Shown in pieces: positions 35,800 to 52,130 of a DNA stretch of 64,000 nt. The notes beneath the pieces are model-generated. The model was not told the DNA's origin. It did not search any database and was given only the letters and a program-made list of their open reading frames with translations. This DNA comes from Chlorocebus sabaeus (lineage: Eukaryota > Chordata > Mammalia > Primates > Cercopithecidae): assembly GCF_047675955.1 (NCBI RefSeq), contig NC_132912.1, forward strand, positions 20,434,500 through 20,498,499. Direction: 5' to 3'. The position numbers and the translations under genes are program-made. Within the stretch, counting starts at the first letter, position 1, and each line of letters opens with the position of its first letter.

Positions 35800-36335
35800 G
35801 ATTCCTATAGGTTGATCTTGGATCCAATGCAAGTCGAATTCAAATACTACCTGGACAAAGGTAGCAACTTGATTTTAAAATTCAAGCCACAGAATAAAGA
35901 GCCAGGAACAACAGAGCAATAATGATGGATTTTTTTTTTCTACCACATGTCAAAACTTACAAAGCTGTAGTAATTTTTAGTAGTTCCTCTTACCATGCAA
36001 AAAAAAAAAAAAAAAAAGTTAATTCTACATGGGTGGTAGATCTCAATAGGAAAACAAAACTTTCAAAAAATTATAAGAAAATAAAGAGACCTTAAAAAGG
36101 ATTTATTAGACAAGGCTCAAAATATTTGATTCATAAAAGTAAATGATACATTTGATTATTATAATTTGATGGATACATTTGACTACATCAAAATTTAAAA
36201 TACTGGTATAATAAAAGACAAACATAAAAGACTAGGCTAATGAAAGATATTTGCATATGTTAAAAAGAATTAGTGTTTGTAATATAAGAATAATTTCTAC
36301 AAATCCATAGTAAGTAAATAAGCTGCTTATTATTG
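35800..36335 (+). mobile_element. L1M/HAL1 ORF2 scrap, sense
   Basis: ACATTTGACTACATCAAAAT, GAAAGATATTTGCATATGTT and AGAATAATTTCTACAAATCC are sense L1 ORF2 landmarks. The orientation is opposite to the adjacent 35550-35770 piece. An A run lies at 36000-36018. Confidence 0.6.
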
Positions 36336-37019
36336 AGAGGAGAGCAAACCAACAACGCCTACAAGATCCTAATCTCCTCCCATCCCCGTAGGTGTCATGA
36401 AAGTGAGGGGCATGTATGTGTACCTGAAAAATAATTTTAAAATAACTCAAAATCATCAGGGCATCAGGATGCAGTTACCTGGCATGGAAATGAAATGGAA
36501 TTCCAGGGGAAGAGAGAAGAGGGTAACATGGTCAAGGGATAGATTGTGGGAGAGATTTCATGTTGTATTCTCTTCTTTTGCTGAAAACTGCCTGCATGCA
36601 TTATTACCTACTCTGTCATCCTAGAAAGGCATAAAAAAAGCAGTAGCAGCTACAACTGTTAAACCCTGCTGCATGGAGCAGCATTTATCAACAGATGCAG
36701 CAAACTGGACAGCCATGGAAATTTCTTCTAATCAACTCAAACAGCGTGGAGGGAAAGGGTGTTTCTATGAAGGCAGGGGTTCATAGAGAGGGTATTCCTA
36801 CAGGTGAGGGAGTTCTCCACCCTGGCATGCAATACCCTCCTTTCTGCTCTAGGAGGGGAAAATGTTAAGACCTGGATTATGGTCCCTTTCCCCAAAGAAG
36901 TTGCTAGGGCACCTCTAAGGAATATGACCTCAGAGAGAAAAACAATGACCTAGCTAAGATCACATACCTAAGATCTATCTCTAAAATCTATCTGACACCT
37001 ACAACTTACATCAAAGAGA
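36336..37019. other. Unassigned sequence
   Basis: Nothing recognised. Confidence 0.45.
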
Positions 37020-38485
37020 GATAACAAAATTATACAACCTCTACCAGATGGAGAAGCATCAATACAGCAGGGAAACATTTAAAATAAACATGATAAATAA
37101 ATATCCTCCAAGAAATAAGGGCAGATTCTAATTACATAATACAGGATTAAACATCTATTTTTTAAAAATCAAGGAAAATTATTGACTTGAAAATACAAGA
37201 GTTGAAATAACAAACCCAACAGAGGGAATAAATGGCAAAAGAATCAAAGCAGAAGAGAGAATTAGTGAGGAGAAATATTAGGTAGAAAAACTCTTAGAAG
37301 TCTTCAGGATGGCATAAACAGGCGAAAAATATAAAAGCTAAGAGCTATGGCAAAGAGAAATAGAAATGTCCGTATAACAAAGACAAATAATAGAAAAGGA
37401 AAATCTTTTTAGGAAAAACATTGAGACATTCCCAGAATTAGAGATTAAAATGCTCATAAAGGACCAACATAGATTAACAAAAAATCCCAAAACTGGACCC
37501 TCTGGTGGTTAAGTCAAATTTGGAAAAGAATATCAAAGGAAAGGTACTTGCTCCAGCAAACATGAATACATAATACAAGGACATAATAAACACTCAATGG
37601 TGCTGGAAAAGAAACTTCTAATATACCAGAAGAACAGGACAGAGAATTAAAATGCTTCTGAAATATGGATAGATTGCTTTAAAATTAAATGAGGAAAGAT
37701 TCCACTGTTTAATATGTAGTGCTGAGAGAACTAGCACTTTTTAAGAAAATAAATAAATAAATAAATAAAAAGCTGGGTCCTTTTTTCACAATAACAAAAT
37801 TAATGGATTCCAGAGAGTTTAAGCTTCTAAACATGAGAATTGAAGCCATAAAGCTAATAGGAGGAAACAGAGAAGTTCTTGTAACCTAAAAATGGAGAAG
37901 ATCTTCTTAAAAACATGAAAAGCCAAAAGGTTTTCATAGCATCAGGTGGCAAAATATTGATGAATTTAACTGTGTCATATTAAGGATTTATATTTACCAA
38001 AAGAATGGATATATAAAATTAGAAGACAACAACTGACCATTATTTTCCATTCCCAAGACCAAAGCCAGATGAATACCTAGAATTTACATGTAACTCCTAA
38101 CAATTAATAAGAAAAATGGAAATTTTAAGAGAAGAAAGTGCTTCTTGAAAATATATGAATCAGCATAAATCAGAGAGGAAATGTGAATAGTTAACAAGAA
38201 TGCATTATAATAAGAAAAATAGTTCAAACATATCCACTTATCATTTTATGTTCATATTGTTGGCAAAATTAGAATGATGAATAGTAACACGTATTGGTAA
38301 AGATACTGAGAAAAAGAGTGTTTGTATATCGCCATCGGGAGCCCTAACTGATGCAACAATTCTAGAAGACAATTGTTAATATCTACTTTGATTAAATATC
38401 TATATACCTGACAACCCAGTTATTTTACTCTTGGTATATATATTGCAAATAATTCTCATAAGACATAAGTGAATATGAATAAGGA
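37020..38485 (+). mobile_element. HAL1/L1M remnant: ORF1-like then ORF2 3' end
   Basis: 37120-37660 is A-rich, ORF1-like text (AAAATACAAGAGTTGAAATA, ACATTCCCAGAATTAGAG). It passes directly into ORF2 C-terminal and 3' text from about 37690 (AGAATTGAAGCCATAAAGCT, TTTGGTAAAGATACTGAG-like). ORF1 joined to only the end of ORF2 is the HAL1 pattern; a deleted L1M is the alternative. Confidence 0.6.
37744..37770. repeat. (AAAT)n microsatellite
   Basis: Five to six AAAT units inside the HAL1/L1M remnant. Confidence 0.9.
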
Positions 38486-38689
38486 CATTTATTTGGATTA
38501 TTGGCTAGCTGAATGTAAGCTGGGTCCCTCTTACTAACAGAATAGACCATTAAAAGTTGGTGGATGCAGTCTAGGGAAAACTATGAAGCACTGAAGCAAC
38601 AAAATAAATTTAGGCAGTAAGGAAGAGGAAGATGTCAAGAACTCCATCCAGTGTCTTGAGTAATGTTTATTATGGTATCAATTACTGTG

Positions 38690-39170
38690 ATGTTGTTTTG
38701 GTAATCTATTGCTCCATAACAAAGCATCTTCACATTTAGTGGCTTAAGACAACAATCACTTATTTTGCCCACACATTTGCAATTTGGGTTTGAAGGCTAA
38801 AAGGGGATGGTTCATTTCAACCCTAGTGACATAAATTGGGTCACCTCGATCTTTTTCCAAGGCGATTCCCTTACATGGTTGGCAAGGTGGTTCTGGCTGT
38901 CAGATGGAACCCAGGCTTCTTGGTCAGTGACCTCAGTTTCTTCACATGTGGGCCTCCCCATGTGGTCTGGCCTTCCTTATAAAATGACAGGTTGCAAAAC
39001 TTAGTATTCTGAGAAACAGGAAGTGGAAGCTTCCAATCTCTTAAAACCTGGACCTAAAAATTGCCACACGATTATTTCTGCCATATTCTAATTATCAAGC
39101 CTACACAGATGCAGTGGGAAAATAGTCAAAGAATTTGTGGATATCCTTTATCATCATAAACAGGTATAAC
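38690..39170 (+). mobile_element. Ancient interspersed repeat, family not named
   Basis: CTATTGCTCCATAACAAAGC, AGTGGCTTAAGACAACAATC, GGAAGTGGAAGCTTCCAATC and GTCAAAGAATTTGTGGATAT form the order of a common old mammalian repeat that I recognise by pattern but cannot name with confidence. Similar pieces occur at 40586 and 46735. Confidence 0.5.
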
Positions 39171-40585
39171 CATCCATTTCTACATCCGTATGTATCATTT
39201 TTTTGTCTGGCTACAAATGATTTACTCTCCTTCCATGTGAAGATTACTCTTATCCTTTCCCAAGGCTCCCCCAAATCTAATGCCATTATGGTGTCAACTC
39301 AGAGTCCAAGATCTAATTATCATTGAAATCAGGTTCAGGTGTAGATGAGGCTCATTAGGTATAGTTCCTGTCAGTCTGAAGACTGGCATGTTCCCCACAA
39401 ACTCAACATACAATAGTGGACTAGGCTTAGCCTAACGGTAATAGTCCCATTCAAAAGGGCTGGAACACAGCCATGCAGCTGTCACTGGTCCTTTGCAAGT
39501 TTACAATTCACAACAGCGCACACTGCAGTTTCCTGATGAGGGCAATTCCTATTCTATGGAAATTATCCTGCCGAGCTATTGGCTCTGTCCTGTAGGTTTT
39601 TAGTCCTAGCCGCCAAGTCATACTTCATCTTTCCTAAGAAATCATCTGTCTTGCAGCTAAGTACTTTTCTCAGCCTGCTTCCTTTCTGTGGACATTTGGG
39701 AGTTCTAAGTATCTCTTTTTACTTTGTACTATCTTTCCATTTCATTCCTAACTGACACAATTTTTTAAAAACATTTGTGGGTTTCTTGTTTATCAATTTA
39801 TACTCAATTTCATTAAATAGAAGTCACGCCCACATTTCTTTCCAAGACAGACCTTGTGTGCCTTGGGTGGCTGGTGACACTGCTGTGGAATATTGCTCTT
39901 AACACCTAAAAGCACTGTTATTTAAGCTAACATATCTATGATTCTTAATCACAGGTCTTTTGATTCTCAGAAGTCCTACTAGGTACAACCTTAAATTTTT
40001 CTGAAGTCTTAACAAAAAATCTTAAAGCTATACTCTTGAAATCTTTGCCCTAAGACCATGGTTTACTGATAGAGACCTGGATTTGGTCTTTCACCTAGAG
40101 CCATTTTTCAATTTGAACATTTTTTTCCTGGGTAAAAATGACAGTGAGAAAGTTTATTTTTGAACACAGCAAGTCCTGTATTCTTTTATTTCCTCTAAAC
40201 TTAGATTGAGAGCTTAACCGGTTTTTATTTAAGTTTATCTCTCTCTCCTTATATTTTTCACATGCAGCTAAAAGAAACCAGATGGCCCTTTTGATATTTT
40301 GCTTGGAAATCTCCTTAGCCAGATCTATGAGTTTATTAGACATTTTCTCTACTATATTCTACAGGTGACAGTTTTGCTACACTTTTCACCACTGCCTAAT
40401 GCAGGTCATTTTTTCTGCAGCATTTCCCTTGCTGTCTTTCAACTTCAAATCCTAATCAACAATCACTTTCAACTTCCACCTGCCACCTGGTCTCAGAGCT
40501 GACGCTATGTTTTGATATTTGGTTATGGCATCATCTTACATCTAGGTAACAAATTCTGGTTCTAGGTATAATATATATCAAGCAC
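39171..40585. other. Unassigned 1.4-kb stretch between two like repeat pieces
   Basis: No family recognised. It is bracketed by two pieces of the same ancient repeat family (38690-39170 and 40586-40690), so it could be an insertion into one old copy. No coding signature. Confidence 0.4.
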
Positions 40586-40690
40586 TCCAAGAGACAGCAT
40601 GTGGGAGGTGCCAGCCTCTTAAAAGCTGGGCCCAGAAACTGTGCAGCATCACTCTGAACAAACTTGTTCAGATTTAAGGGCAGGGGATGA
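40586..40690 (+). mobile_element. Ancient interspersed repeat piece (same family as 38690)
   Basis: CCAGCCTCTTAAAAGCTGGG and CAGAAACTGTGCAGCATCAC parallel the AATCTCTTAAAACCTGGACC region of the 38690-39170 copy. Confidence 0.45.
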
Positions 40691-40699
40691 AACTAGTGT

Positions 40700-41092
40700 C
40701 AAAAAAATTACTTCTCACAGATGGGGAAGTAAGAAGTGGGAGCAGGTTTGACGATCAGAGCTCAATTCAGCCCACTGAATTAAAGATAGACAAGTTAAAA
40801 TTTTTAATAGGCATTTGGATATGATTCCAGATTCCCCCAAAAAGAGATCTGGGCTTGAGGAATAAATCTGGGAGCTATGAAAATGAATACTGTTAACTCC
40901 AAAAAAGAGTCTAGAGTAAGAAGAAAAGAAGACTCAAGACTAATGCCTGAGAAATTTTAACACAGAAATGTCAGATAGGGGAGCATCCAGCAGTGTAGAC
41001 AAAGAAAGAGTATCCAGAAAAGCAGGAAGAAAACCAGGCCAGCGTGGTGTCATGGAAGTTGAAGAAGAGAACGAATTAAGAAACAGTGGTCT
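40700..41092 (-). mobile_element. L2 LINE remnant, antisense
   Basis: ATCTGGGAGCTATGAAAATG, GAAAACCAGGCCAGCGTGGT and GTCATGGAAGTTGAAGAAG fit the antisense L2 ORF2 text also seen at 31900-33080. Diverged. Confidence 0.6.
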
Positions 41093-43394
<2,302 letters not shown>

Positions 43395-44490
43395 GTCCAC
43401 AGAAAAACAACTGGAAATTAGTACAGCCATATGGAAAAAAAAAGTGTTAGGGTTCCTCAAAAAGAAAAACAAAAATAAAACTGCCATATGATCTAGCAAT
43501 CACACAATTGGGTATATATCCGGAGGAAATGAAATCAGTGTGTCAAAGAGATATCTAAACTCCCATTATGTTTTTTAAGAGTTGAGATCTCTCTCTGTCA
43601 TCCAGGCTGGAGTGCAGTGGTGCAATCACAGCTCACTGAAGCCTCCAACTCCTGAGCTCAAGCGATCCTCCCAGCTTAGCCTCTGTAGTAGCTGGGACTA
43701 ATGATGCAAGCCAGCGTGCCTAGTTTTGTTTGTTTGTTTGTTTGTTTGTTTTGTTTTTAGAGATAAAGCCTTGCTATGTTTCCCAGGCTGATCAATCTTG
43801 AATTCCTGGTCTCAAGCAATCCTCCTACCTCAGCCTCCAAAGTCACGGGGATTACAGATGTGAGCCACTGTGCCTTGCTTGCACTCTCGTGTTTTTTGCA
43901 ACTCTATTCAACATAGCCAAGATATGGAACCCACCTAAATGTCCATCAACCAATGAATGGATAAAGAAAATGTAATTAGATACACAGTGGAATACTATTC
44001 AGTCATAAAAAAGGAGGAGGTCCTGTCATTTGCAATGACATGAATAAACATGGAGGACATTATGTTAAGTGAAATAAGCTAGGCACAGAATGACAAATAC
44101 CACATGATCTCACTTACATGTAGAATATAAAGTAGTTGAATTCACAGAAGCAGAGAAGAAAGTGGTGGTTACCAGGGCCTGGGGTCAGGGGAGTGGGGGT
44201 GGGAGATTGGGGAAATGTTGGTAAAAGGATACAAAATTTCAATTAGTAGAAATACGTCAAGAGATCTATTGTACAACATGGTGACTACAGTTAAAAGCAA
44301 CATGTGGTATTTTTGAAAATTGCTAAGAAAGTAGATTTTAAGTGTTCTCACCACAAAAAAATTGTAAGCCTGTGAGGTCATGCATATGTTAATTAACTTG
44401 ATTTAGCCATTCCACGGTTTGTATATCTATCACAACATGTCATACACCATACATATATAGAATTTTTATAAATTAAAACATAACAAATAA
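43395..44490 (+). mobile_element. L1MA-type 3' end, split by an Alu
   Basis: ORF2 C-terminal text 43395-43570 (CTGCCATATGATCTAGCAAT, GGGTATATATCCGGAGGAAA) resumes at 43880 (CAACATAGCCAAGATATGGA). It proceeds through GTGGTTACCAGGGCCTGGGG and GGTGACTACAGTTAAAAGCA to an A-rich end near 44490. This 3'UTR type is L1MA-like. The Alu at 43571-43879 interrupts it. Confidence 0.88.
43571..43879 (-). mobile_element. Alu (AluJ-like) with (GTTT)n linker
   Basis: J-type text (CTCACTGAAGCCTCCAACTC, GAGCTCAAGCGATCCTCC). The middle linker has grown into (GTTT)n at 43725-43757. Flanks ACTCCCATTATG and CACTCTCGTG are a decayed copy of the same L1 target. Confidence 0.92.
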
Positions 44491-45689
<1,199 letters not shown>

Positions 45690-46025
45690 CTATCATATTC
45701 TGGAGGCTTTACTCTGTGCCAGACACTGTGCAAAATGCTTGACATTCCTGGCCTCATGTAATACACACAACTCTAAGATAGGCACTATTACCTAACTTTT
45801 CTAGGAATACCTGTAGCTGAGGTGAAAACTTTCCTAGAAATACCTGGAGCTCATGTAGTACACATAACTCTAAGATGGGGACTATTACCCAACTTTTCTA
45901 TGAGTATCTGTAGCTCAGGGTGAAAAAAAAACAACTTAATCAAGATCACACATCTAGTAAATGATAGAGTTGGAATTGCAACCCAGGTCTGTGTGACTTC
46001 AAAGCCAGGCTCTTCAATGTTATGA
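45690..46025 (+). mobile_element. MIR with internal tandem duplications
   Basis: MIR landmarks TACTCTGTGCCAGACACTGT, CAAGATCACACATCTAGTAA and TGGAATTGCAACCCAGGTCT. Between them the block 45753-45829 (TCATGTAATACACACAACTC to GAGGTGAAAAC) recurs at 45850-45925 about 97 bp later. A shorter copy of its second half lies between (45830-45850, TTTCCTAGAAATACCTGGAG). The result is a MIR about 100 bp longer than usual. Confidence 0.85.
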
Positions 46026-46734
46026 TGCATTGCTTCCTCCCATCTGTTTCCCAGAGTAACAGATGTATAGCTCTTCGCAGCTTGATAGCATTATCGCATG
46101 GCATTCTCACACCAGCACTGGGATGTAGGTGGAGCAGATGCCACCCTGGTACTATACATGCGAACATGAAGAATAGACTGAGTGTCCAGCCCAAAGCAAG
46201 AAACCTGGTAAACAATGGCAATAGGTCACAAACCTAGGATTTCTTTCTTTTTGCTTCCTTTTAATCCATAACACATTGCAATTTCTCATTGCATCAGTGA
46301 AATGCCTCTGTGTAGCAGTGAAATCTATGTTTTCTATGAATTGAACAGAAAGAATAATGACCCAGGCAGAACATAGGATGAAAATGTGATCACTCCCTCT
46401 GAAGGGACACAAAATAGCCAAACTGTGATCACTGTAAAGAGCTAAATTTGCATCTTCTCCTAAGTATGGCTTTAGTCAGTTACTTCATCTATTGATTTTC
46501 TGTGAAAATCTTGAGCCTATGTTTTGTGAGAAAAATGCCTGAAAAGCTTTTGATGAATTCCTTTTTAGCTTTAAGTACAACCATCAGGACGACAGAAGTG
46601 CTTCTCAGTGATGTAACTGCAACCAATTCTTTCTGCTTGTTTGAACCAAAGTACTTTTTGATTGAAAACTACCTTGTTCAGACCTGCTTTGAAGGAACAA
46701 ATGGACCAGGATGGGTTAAAGTACTATATTGATC
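46026..46734. other. Unassigned sequence
   Basis: Nothing recognised. The open frames here are short and without domains. Confidence 0.45.
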
Positions 46735-47124
46735 AGTTATTGCTACAATAATGCTGGGTAGTCACCTACCCACAAAGAAAGTGGTATATAGCCCCGCACT
46801 TTGATTCCCAGGCTAAGTCTGCAGGTTGACTATGGTTCTGCTGATTTAGGGTAGGATCTGCTGTGCTTCAGACTATGGTGTAACTGGCCATGGTACTAGG
46901 TCAGTTTTCATGGGTTAGGCTCATGTCTATCCACATGTTTATTTTGGAGTGGAGGCTGAAGGGGAAGCTAATTGCTAAACTGAAAAGTCTCTTGAGAGAG
47001 CAGGTAAGCCAGCTTTCAATGTTTCCAATGTGGTCAGACTTGGTCCCCAAGGATTTGCCAGACGCTTGGAGTTTTTACAGCAGGGCTTTGGGGGTCATAA
47101 ACCAATTAGAATAAAAGTACCTGT
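46735..47124 (+). mobile_element. Ancient interspersed repeat, family not named
   Basis: CAGTTATTGCTACAATAATG at the start, then GGTTCTGCTGATTTAGGGTA and CACATGTTTATTTTGGAG, resemble the old repeat type seen at 38690. Assignment is weak toward the right end. Confidence 0.4.
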
Positions 47125-47134
47125 AACAGGTTGG

Positions 47135-47742
<608 letters not shown>

Positions 47743-48932
47743 ACCTATAATAGTGCCTAAACTACCCCCACCTTCTGTTGGAGAGAGAAATGGGGTAGAG
47801 AGAGAAGAATGCAACATCTCGTACACCAAACCCAGTGCCAGACCTGACTTTATGACAAATACCAAAGCAATGAGAATAAAGGAGTACTCTCTCTTTTTTG
47901 TCCTAAAATTCTACTTTACATGGAGAAAGTCATGAGCATCTGCCATGTACAGTAGATAGAAAAAAAATTAATGAATAAAACATTGTCACTTTGGGTCCTA
48001 TTTCCAAACTAATTAAAATGACAGAGACTAAAATGAACCTTAGTCAATTTTTTTTTTTCCATATTGAAACACTCGACTGTGATTACGTTTTGTTTTGCAT
48101 AATGAAAAGATAGTATCTACTCTAGTGGTCTAAGTTTACATTTACATGTTTCAAATATCAGCATTCATAATTTGTGATCAATTGATTTATACTACTCTAT
48201 TCTAGTAGACAGAAAATGCTCTTCATTAAAAATAAATTCCTAATACATAAAAGTTTTATCTCTTCTTTTTCTATGTTAGATTCTTACTAGTTATTGGCTA
48301 AATCTTACTATAATACCTAATTTTGAATTCTGATATGTTTTATGTCTTTATATTAAGGTCTGAATACATATCCTTATATCTGGGGATATTATGACAGGTA
48401 CAAAAAAACCCAAAATATAAAATAAAGCTATTTCAGATGCCTAACAAGAAAGCATGGAAATTCAATTATCATGGAAAATCTCAGTATATTATAATCCAAT
48501 TTCGTCCAGGTTCAAAAACCTACTTTCTGGTAACTGAAGTTATAGCAGGCCCATCTTCCAGTGTTCACTTTCTGCTAAGCTCAATCTGGTTGGCCCCTTC
48601 TGATCCACAGTTCTGATAGGACTACCATTCTAATATTGCCCCTCTGAGATACTGCTTTTTTTTTTTTTTTCCCATGCTAAGTTTATCCACCATAGACCAC
48701 GGGAATGCAACCCCAGACTTTGCAATGTGCTCTGGCTTCCAGAAAGATACAGACTAACCTGGGTTTAAGCCCCCAGGAAGTGCTATGTTTGCCAGGAGTG
48801 GACTCCAGGAGCAGTGACACCATCATGGAGTCCAGCTGAAGAAAGAGCTGGTTGTTGTCTGTAATCACCAGCTCTAATCAGGGCATGTCTCATCTTACCT
48901 GCTTTTATGTGAGTTCCATATACATCTCATTT
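47743..48932. other. Unassigned sequence
   Basis: No family or gene recognised over about 1.2 kb. T runs lie at about 48049-48058 and 48655-48670. Confidence 0.45.
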
Positions 48933-48947
48933 GAAAACAGGGTTCTG

Positions 48948-49275
<328 letters not shown>

Positions 49276-49290
49276 GAAAACAGGGTTCTG

Positions 49291-50574
49291 CAATTCTTAA
49301 ATTCCTATTGATAAAGCATTGCCTTATATACCATCTCAGAAAATAGGAGGAAATAACATTCCCTGGTGTGCTTTTCAGGGTATCCTAGCAGCTTCACTTC
49401 CCAGATCTATCTGTATCCCGCTATCTAAAATCACCTCTACAGGGAGAGGAGCTCCTCAGTGGCCTGTCTGCAGTCACTCACTTGGAGTTTCCCTCAAGTC
49501 AATGGAATCATTTGCAAATATTCAATAAGAGGCAAACTGGTTACTGGGGAGACTGCATCATCTTGTCTTGTATTAGCGTCTGCCCCAAGGCTTTCTCCTC
49601 ATTCCTGTCTGCATTTTTGTTAAGCACCAAGAAGCACTTTACTTCAAATGGTCATGGGCTTCTCACATAGCCATAGCAAAAGATTCTATGAATATCTTTT
49701 TCCCCCTTATTTATATCTTTATGAATCTTCATATAATTTTAGTAAATCATTTATTTGTGCACTTTGCTGTTGAGGCCATGCTTAATTATTGCTTTTACAT
49801 ACACTTTGAACAGAAAATAGACCCCTGTATTGTGGCACACAAAGGAAGGTGACAGATAAAAGTTCCTTTTATCTCTGAAGAACTTAACATTCTCAAAGAA
49901 CTTTGATGTTGATTAATTCACGCCATCTTCACAAACATGTTGGGTGAAAATAAAGGTGACGGCAGCAACAGAAATGGTTAGACTTGGATAGGAGCTGGTG
50001 TTTAAAGCAGATGCCTCCAAGAAAGATTTGTTTTGCCTTTTAACCATTAGTCAGTTATTTGTTTCACAGACCAGCCTGGTTTCATCTGCCCTGACTGTGG
50101 GCTCAGCCGTGGGAGTCTCCTATCTCTTTGTCTATCGACTCTCATTTCTCTAAGTCCTGGTCCTGGCTTAGCCTCCTGCTCTAAGTTCCTGCTTCCATTA
50201 CTTCAATTCTTGTTTTTATTTTTTGGTCTATTTCAGTCAGGATTCCAATTCTGTCTCCAAATCTAGCTGCTGAATTGGAGCTGCTTATTTCAGTATAGAG
50301 AATTAAAAACAAAACAAAACAATCTACACCACAGAAAGACCAACACACAACTATCTTTTTTATTGAGGAAGATTTTAGAGAAGCTGTAAATCAAATAACA
50401 TACTATTTATTTTACTAATTGTCCTTCACTTGCATTGAAACTGCCGTAACTAAAAATTGGCTGAACCTCTAAATCATCCTCTGAACTTTTGTCAAGCTCT
50501 TTAAAGTCAGTTCATTCTGTGTGTGTGTGTGTCTGTTTTAATTAGAGAAATATTACCAGTTATAAACTTCTTAC
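49291..50574. other. Unassigned sequence
   Basis: No family or gene recognised. Short TG run at about 50519-50532. Confidence 0.45.
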
Positions 50575-51215
50575 TGTTCACCTTTCAGGTCTCAGTTTAA
50601 ATATCATTTCTTCATAAAACTCTCCTGGGCTGCCCTGACCATGGTTTGGTCACTGCTGGGGTTTGATTGCGTGTCCCCTCCAAAATTCATATTGAAGCAT
50701 GATCCCCACTGTGTTGAAGTTAAGAGATGGGGCCTTTGGGAAGTGATTAAGTCATGAGTTCTCCACCTTCACAATGGATCAGTGCCTCATACAAGGGCAG
50801 GGGGAGCTAGTGTAGGAGCTAGTTTTTTGTTCTTGTGTCTTCCCAGGTGAGGATACCTAGACGGCACCATTTATGAGGAACAGGCCGTTGCTAGACACTG
50901 AACCTGTAGGCACCTCGATTTTGGACTTCTCAGCCTCCAGAACTGTGAGCAATAAATTCCTGTTGTTTATAAATTACCCAGTCCCGACTATTATGTTAGA
51001 GCAGCAGGGATAGCCTAAGACAGTCACATGGTAATGTACACTTGTGTAGCACTGCAAACTTCATTACTTACACATCCTGCAGCTTTAACAATCCATACCT
51101 TTCTTCCTCGACAAGTTATAACTTCAAGGAGAGTAGAGAATGTCTTATTCACTTGCAGCATCCTCAGGCCTAGCACGATAACCAGTAAGTACATCACAGA
51201 TCTAACGAAAATGTT
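50575..51215 (+). mobile_element. L2 3' end, split by an MLT1 LTR
   Basis: 50575-50648 (TTTCAGGTCTCAGTTTAAAT, CTCCTGGGCTGCCCTGACC) and 51028-51215 (ATGTCTTATTCACTTGCAGC, ATCCTCAGGCCTAGCACGAT) are consecutive parts of the L2 3' region. The MLT1 LTR at 50654-51022 separates them. Confidence 0.7.
50654..51022 (+). mobile_element. MLT1-type solo LTR with perfect TSD
   Basis: Starts TGCTGGGGTTTGATTGCGTG, contains GGGGCCTTTGGGAAGTGATT and CTCAGCCTCCAGAACTGTGA, and ends AGCCTAAGACA. The 5-bp TSD GTCAC is exact (50649-50653 and 51023-51027). Confidence 0.93.
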
Positions 51216-51249
51216 GATCAATATGAATACAGAGCAGTGTATTAGCCAT

Positions 51250-52130
51250 TGAGGATGCCAGGATCTAGACACCATCTCAGGCAATTCAACATCTAGCTGG
51301 GGATGCAGGTCATACAAATACAAATGCAAACAGCATCAGAATAAAACAAAGAAGAATCAAATGTATCATAAATTCCAAAAAGCTATACTTTGAGTGAAAT
51401 CTACAAGGTCTTAGAGGCATGAAGACAGTGGTTTGGGATGGCCAAGAAAGGTTTGTTTGTATGTTTGTTTATTTGTTTCAGAAAGGTGACAACCAGAGAA
51501 ATGGAGCAACTTAGTGGAAAGGGTGCCTTCTTGGTCTTTTTGGCAAGGGAGATGGTGGGTAGCAAAGTAAAGAGGTGCATGCATAATGGATTTGAAGAAC
51601 ACATCTGTATATTTTCATTTTATTCTATAGGATACCCAGGGCAATAGGGAATTATTTCTCTTTTCCTCCCCTTTTCTCTTCTCCTCTCCTCTCCTCTCCT
51701 TTCCTCCCCTCCTCTCCCCTCCCCTCCTCTCCTTTTCTTTCCTTTCTTTTCCTTTTAAAGTGTTATAGTCGATGTAGTAAAAGCAACTTTTGGGAACACT
51801 CAGTAAGACAATATGTATAGGTAAAAAATATGATGGGAAGGAATAGAATTTTGTGGTCATCCATGTGGTAGAATAAGGGGGACTGTAACCATGAGAAAGT
51901 TAGAACAAGGACAAGACCAACAGGACCTGATGCCAAACTAAATGTAGAGGGGGAAGGAATAGGGAGTGTCTTAGCGACTCCCAGCTTTTGAAGGGGGATG
52001 AAGAATACTAGCCATATGTTAAAAGACAGAGAGAGAAAAAGCCAAGGAAAGGTGACTATGTTGAATTTGAAGGGACAGCAGTACAGCCCAGCTATAAGAA
52101 ATCACTCATGGATGGGTTTGATCTTGAGGC
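51250..52130 (-). mobile_element. L2 remnant, antisense (weak)
   Basis: CAACAGGACCTGATGCCAAA, GCGACTCCCAGCTTTTGAAG and CTATGTTGAATTTGAAGGGA fit the antisense L2 ORF2 order. The earlier part (51250-51600) is only suggestive. A polypyrimidine tract lies inside. Confidence 0.4.
51655..51756. repeat. 102-bp pure polypyrimidine tract
   Basis: Every base from 51655 to 51756 on the plus strand is C or T, mostly TCCTC and TTTCC units. Such mirror-rich tracts can adopt triplex structure; its role is unknown. Confidence 0.97.
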
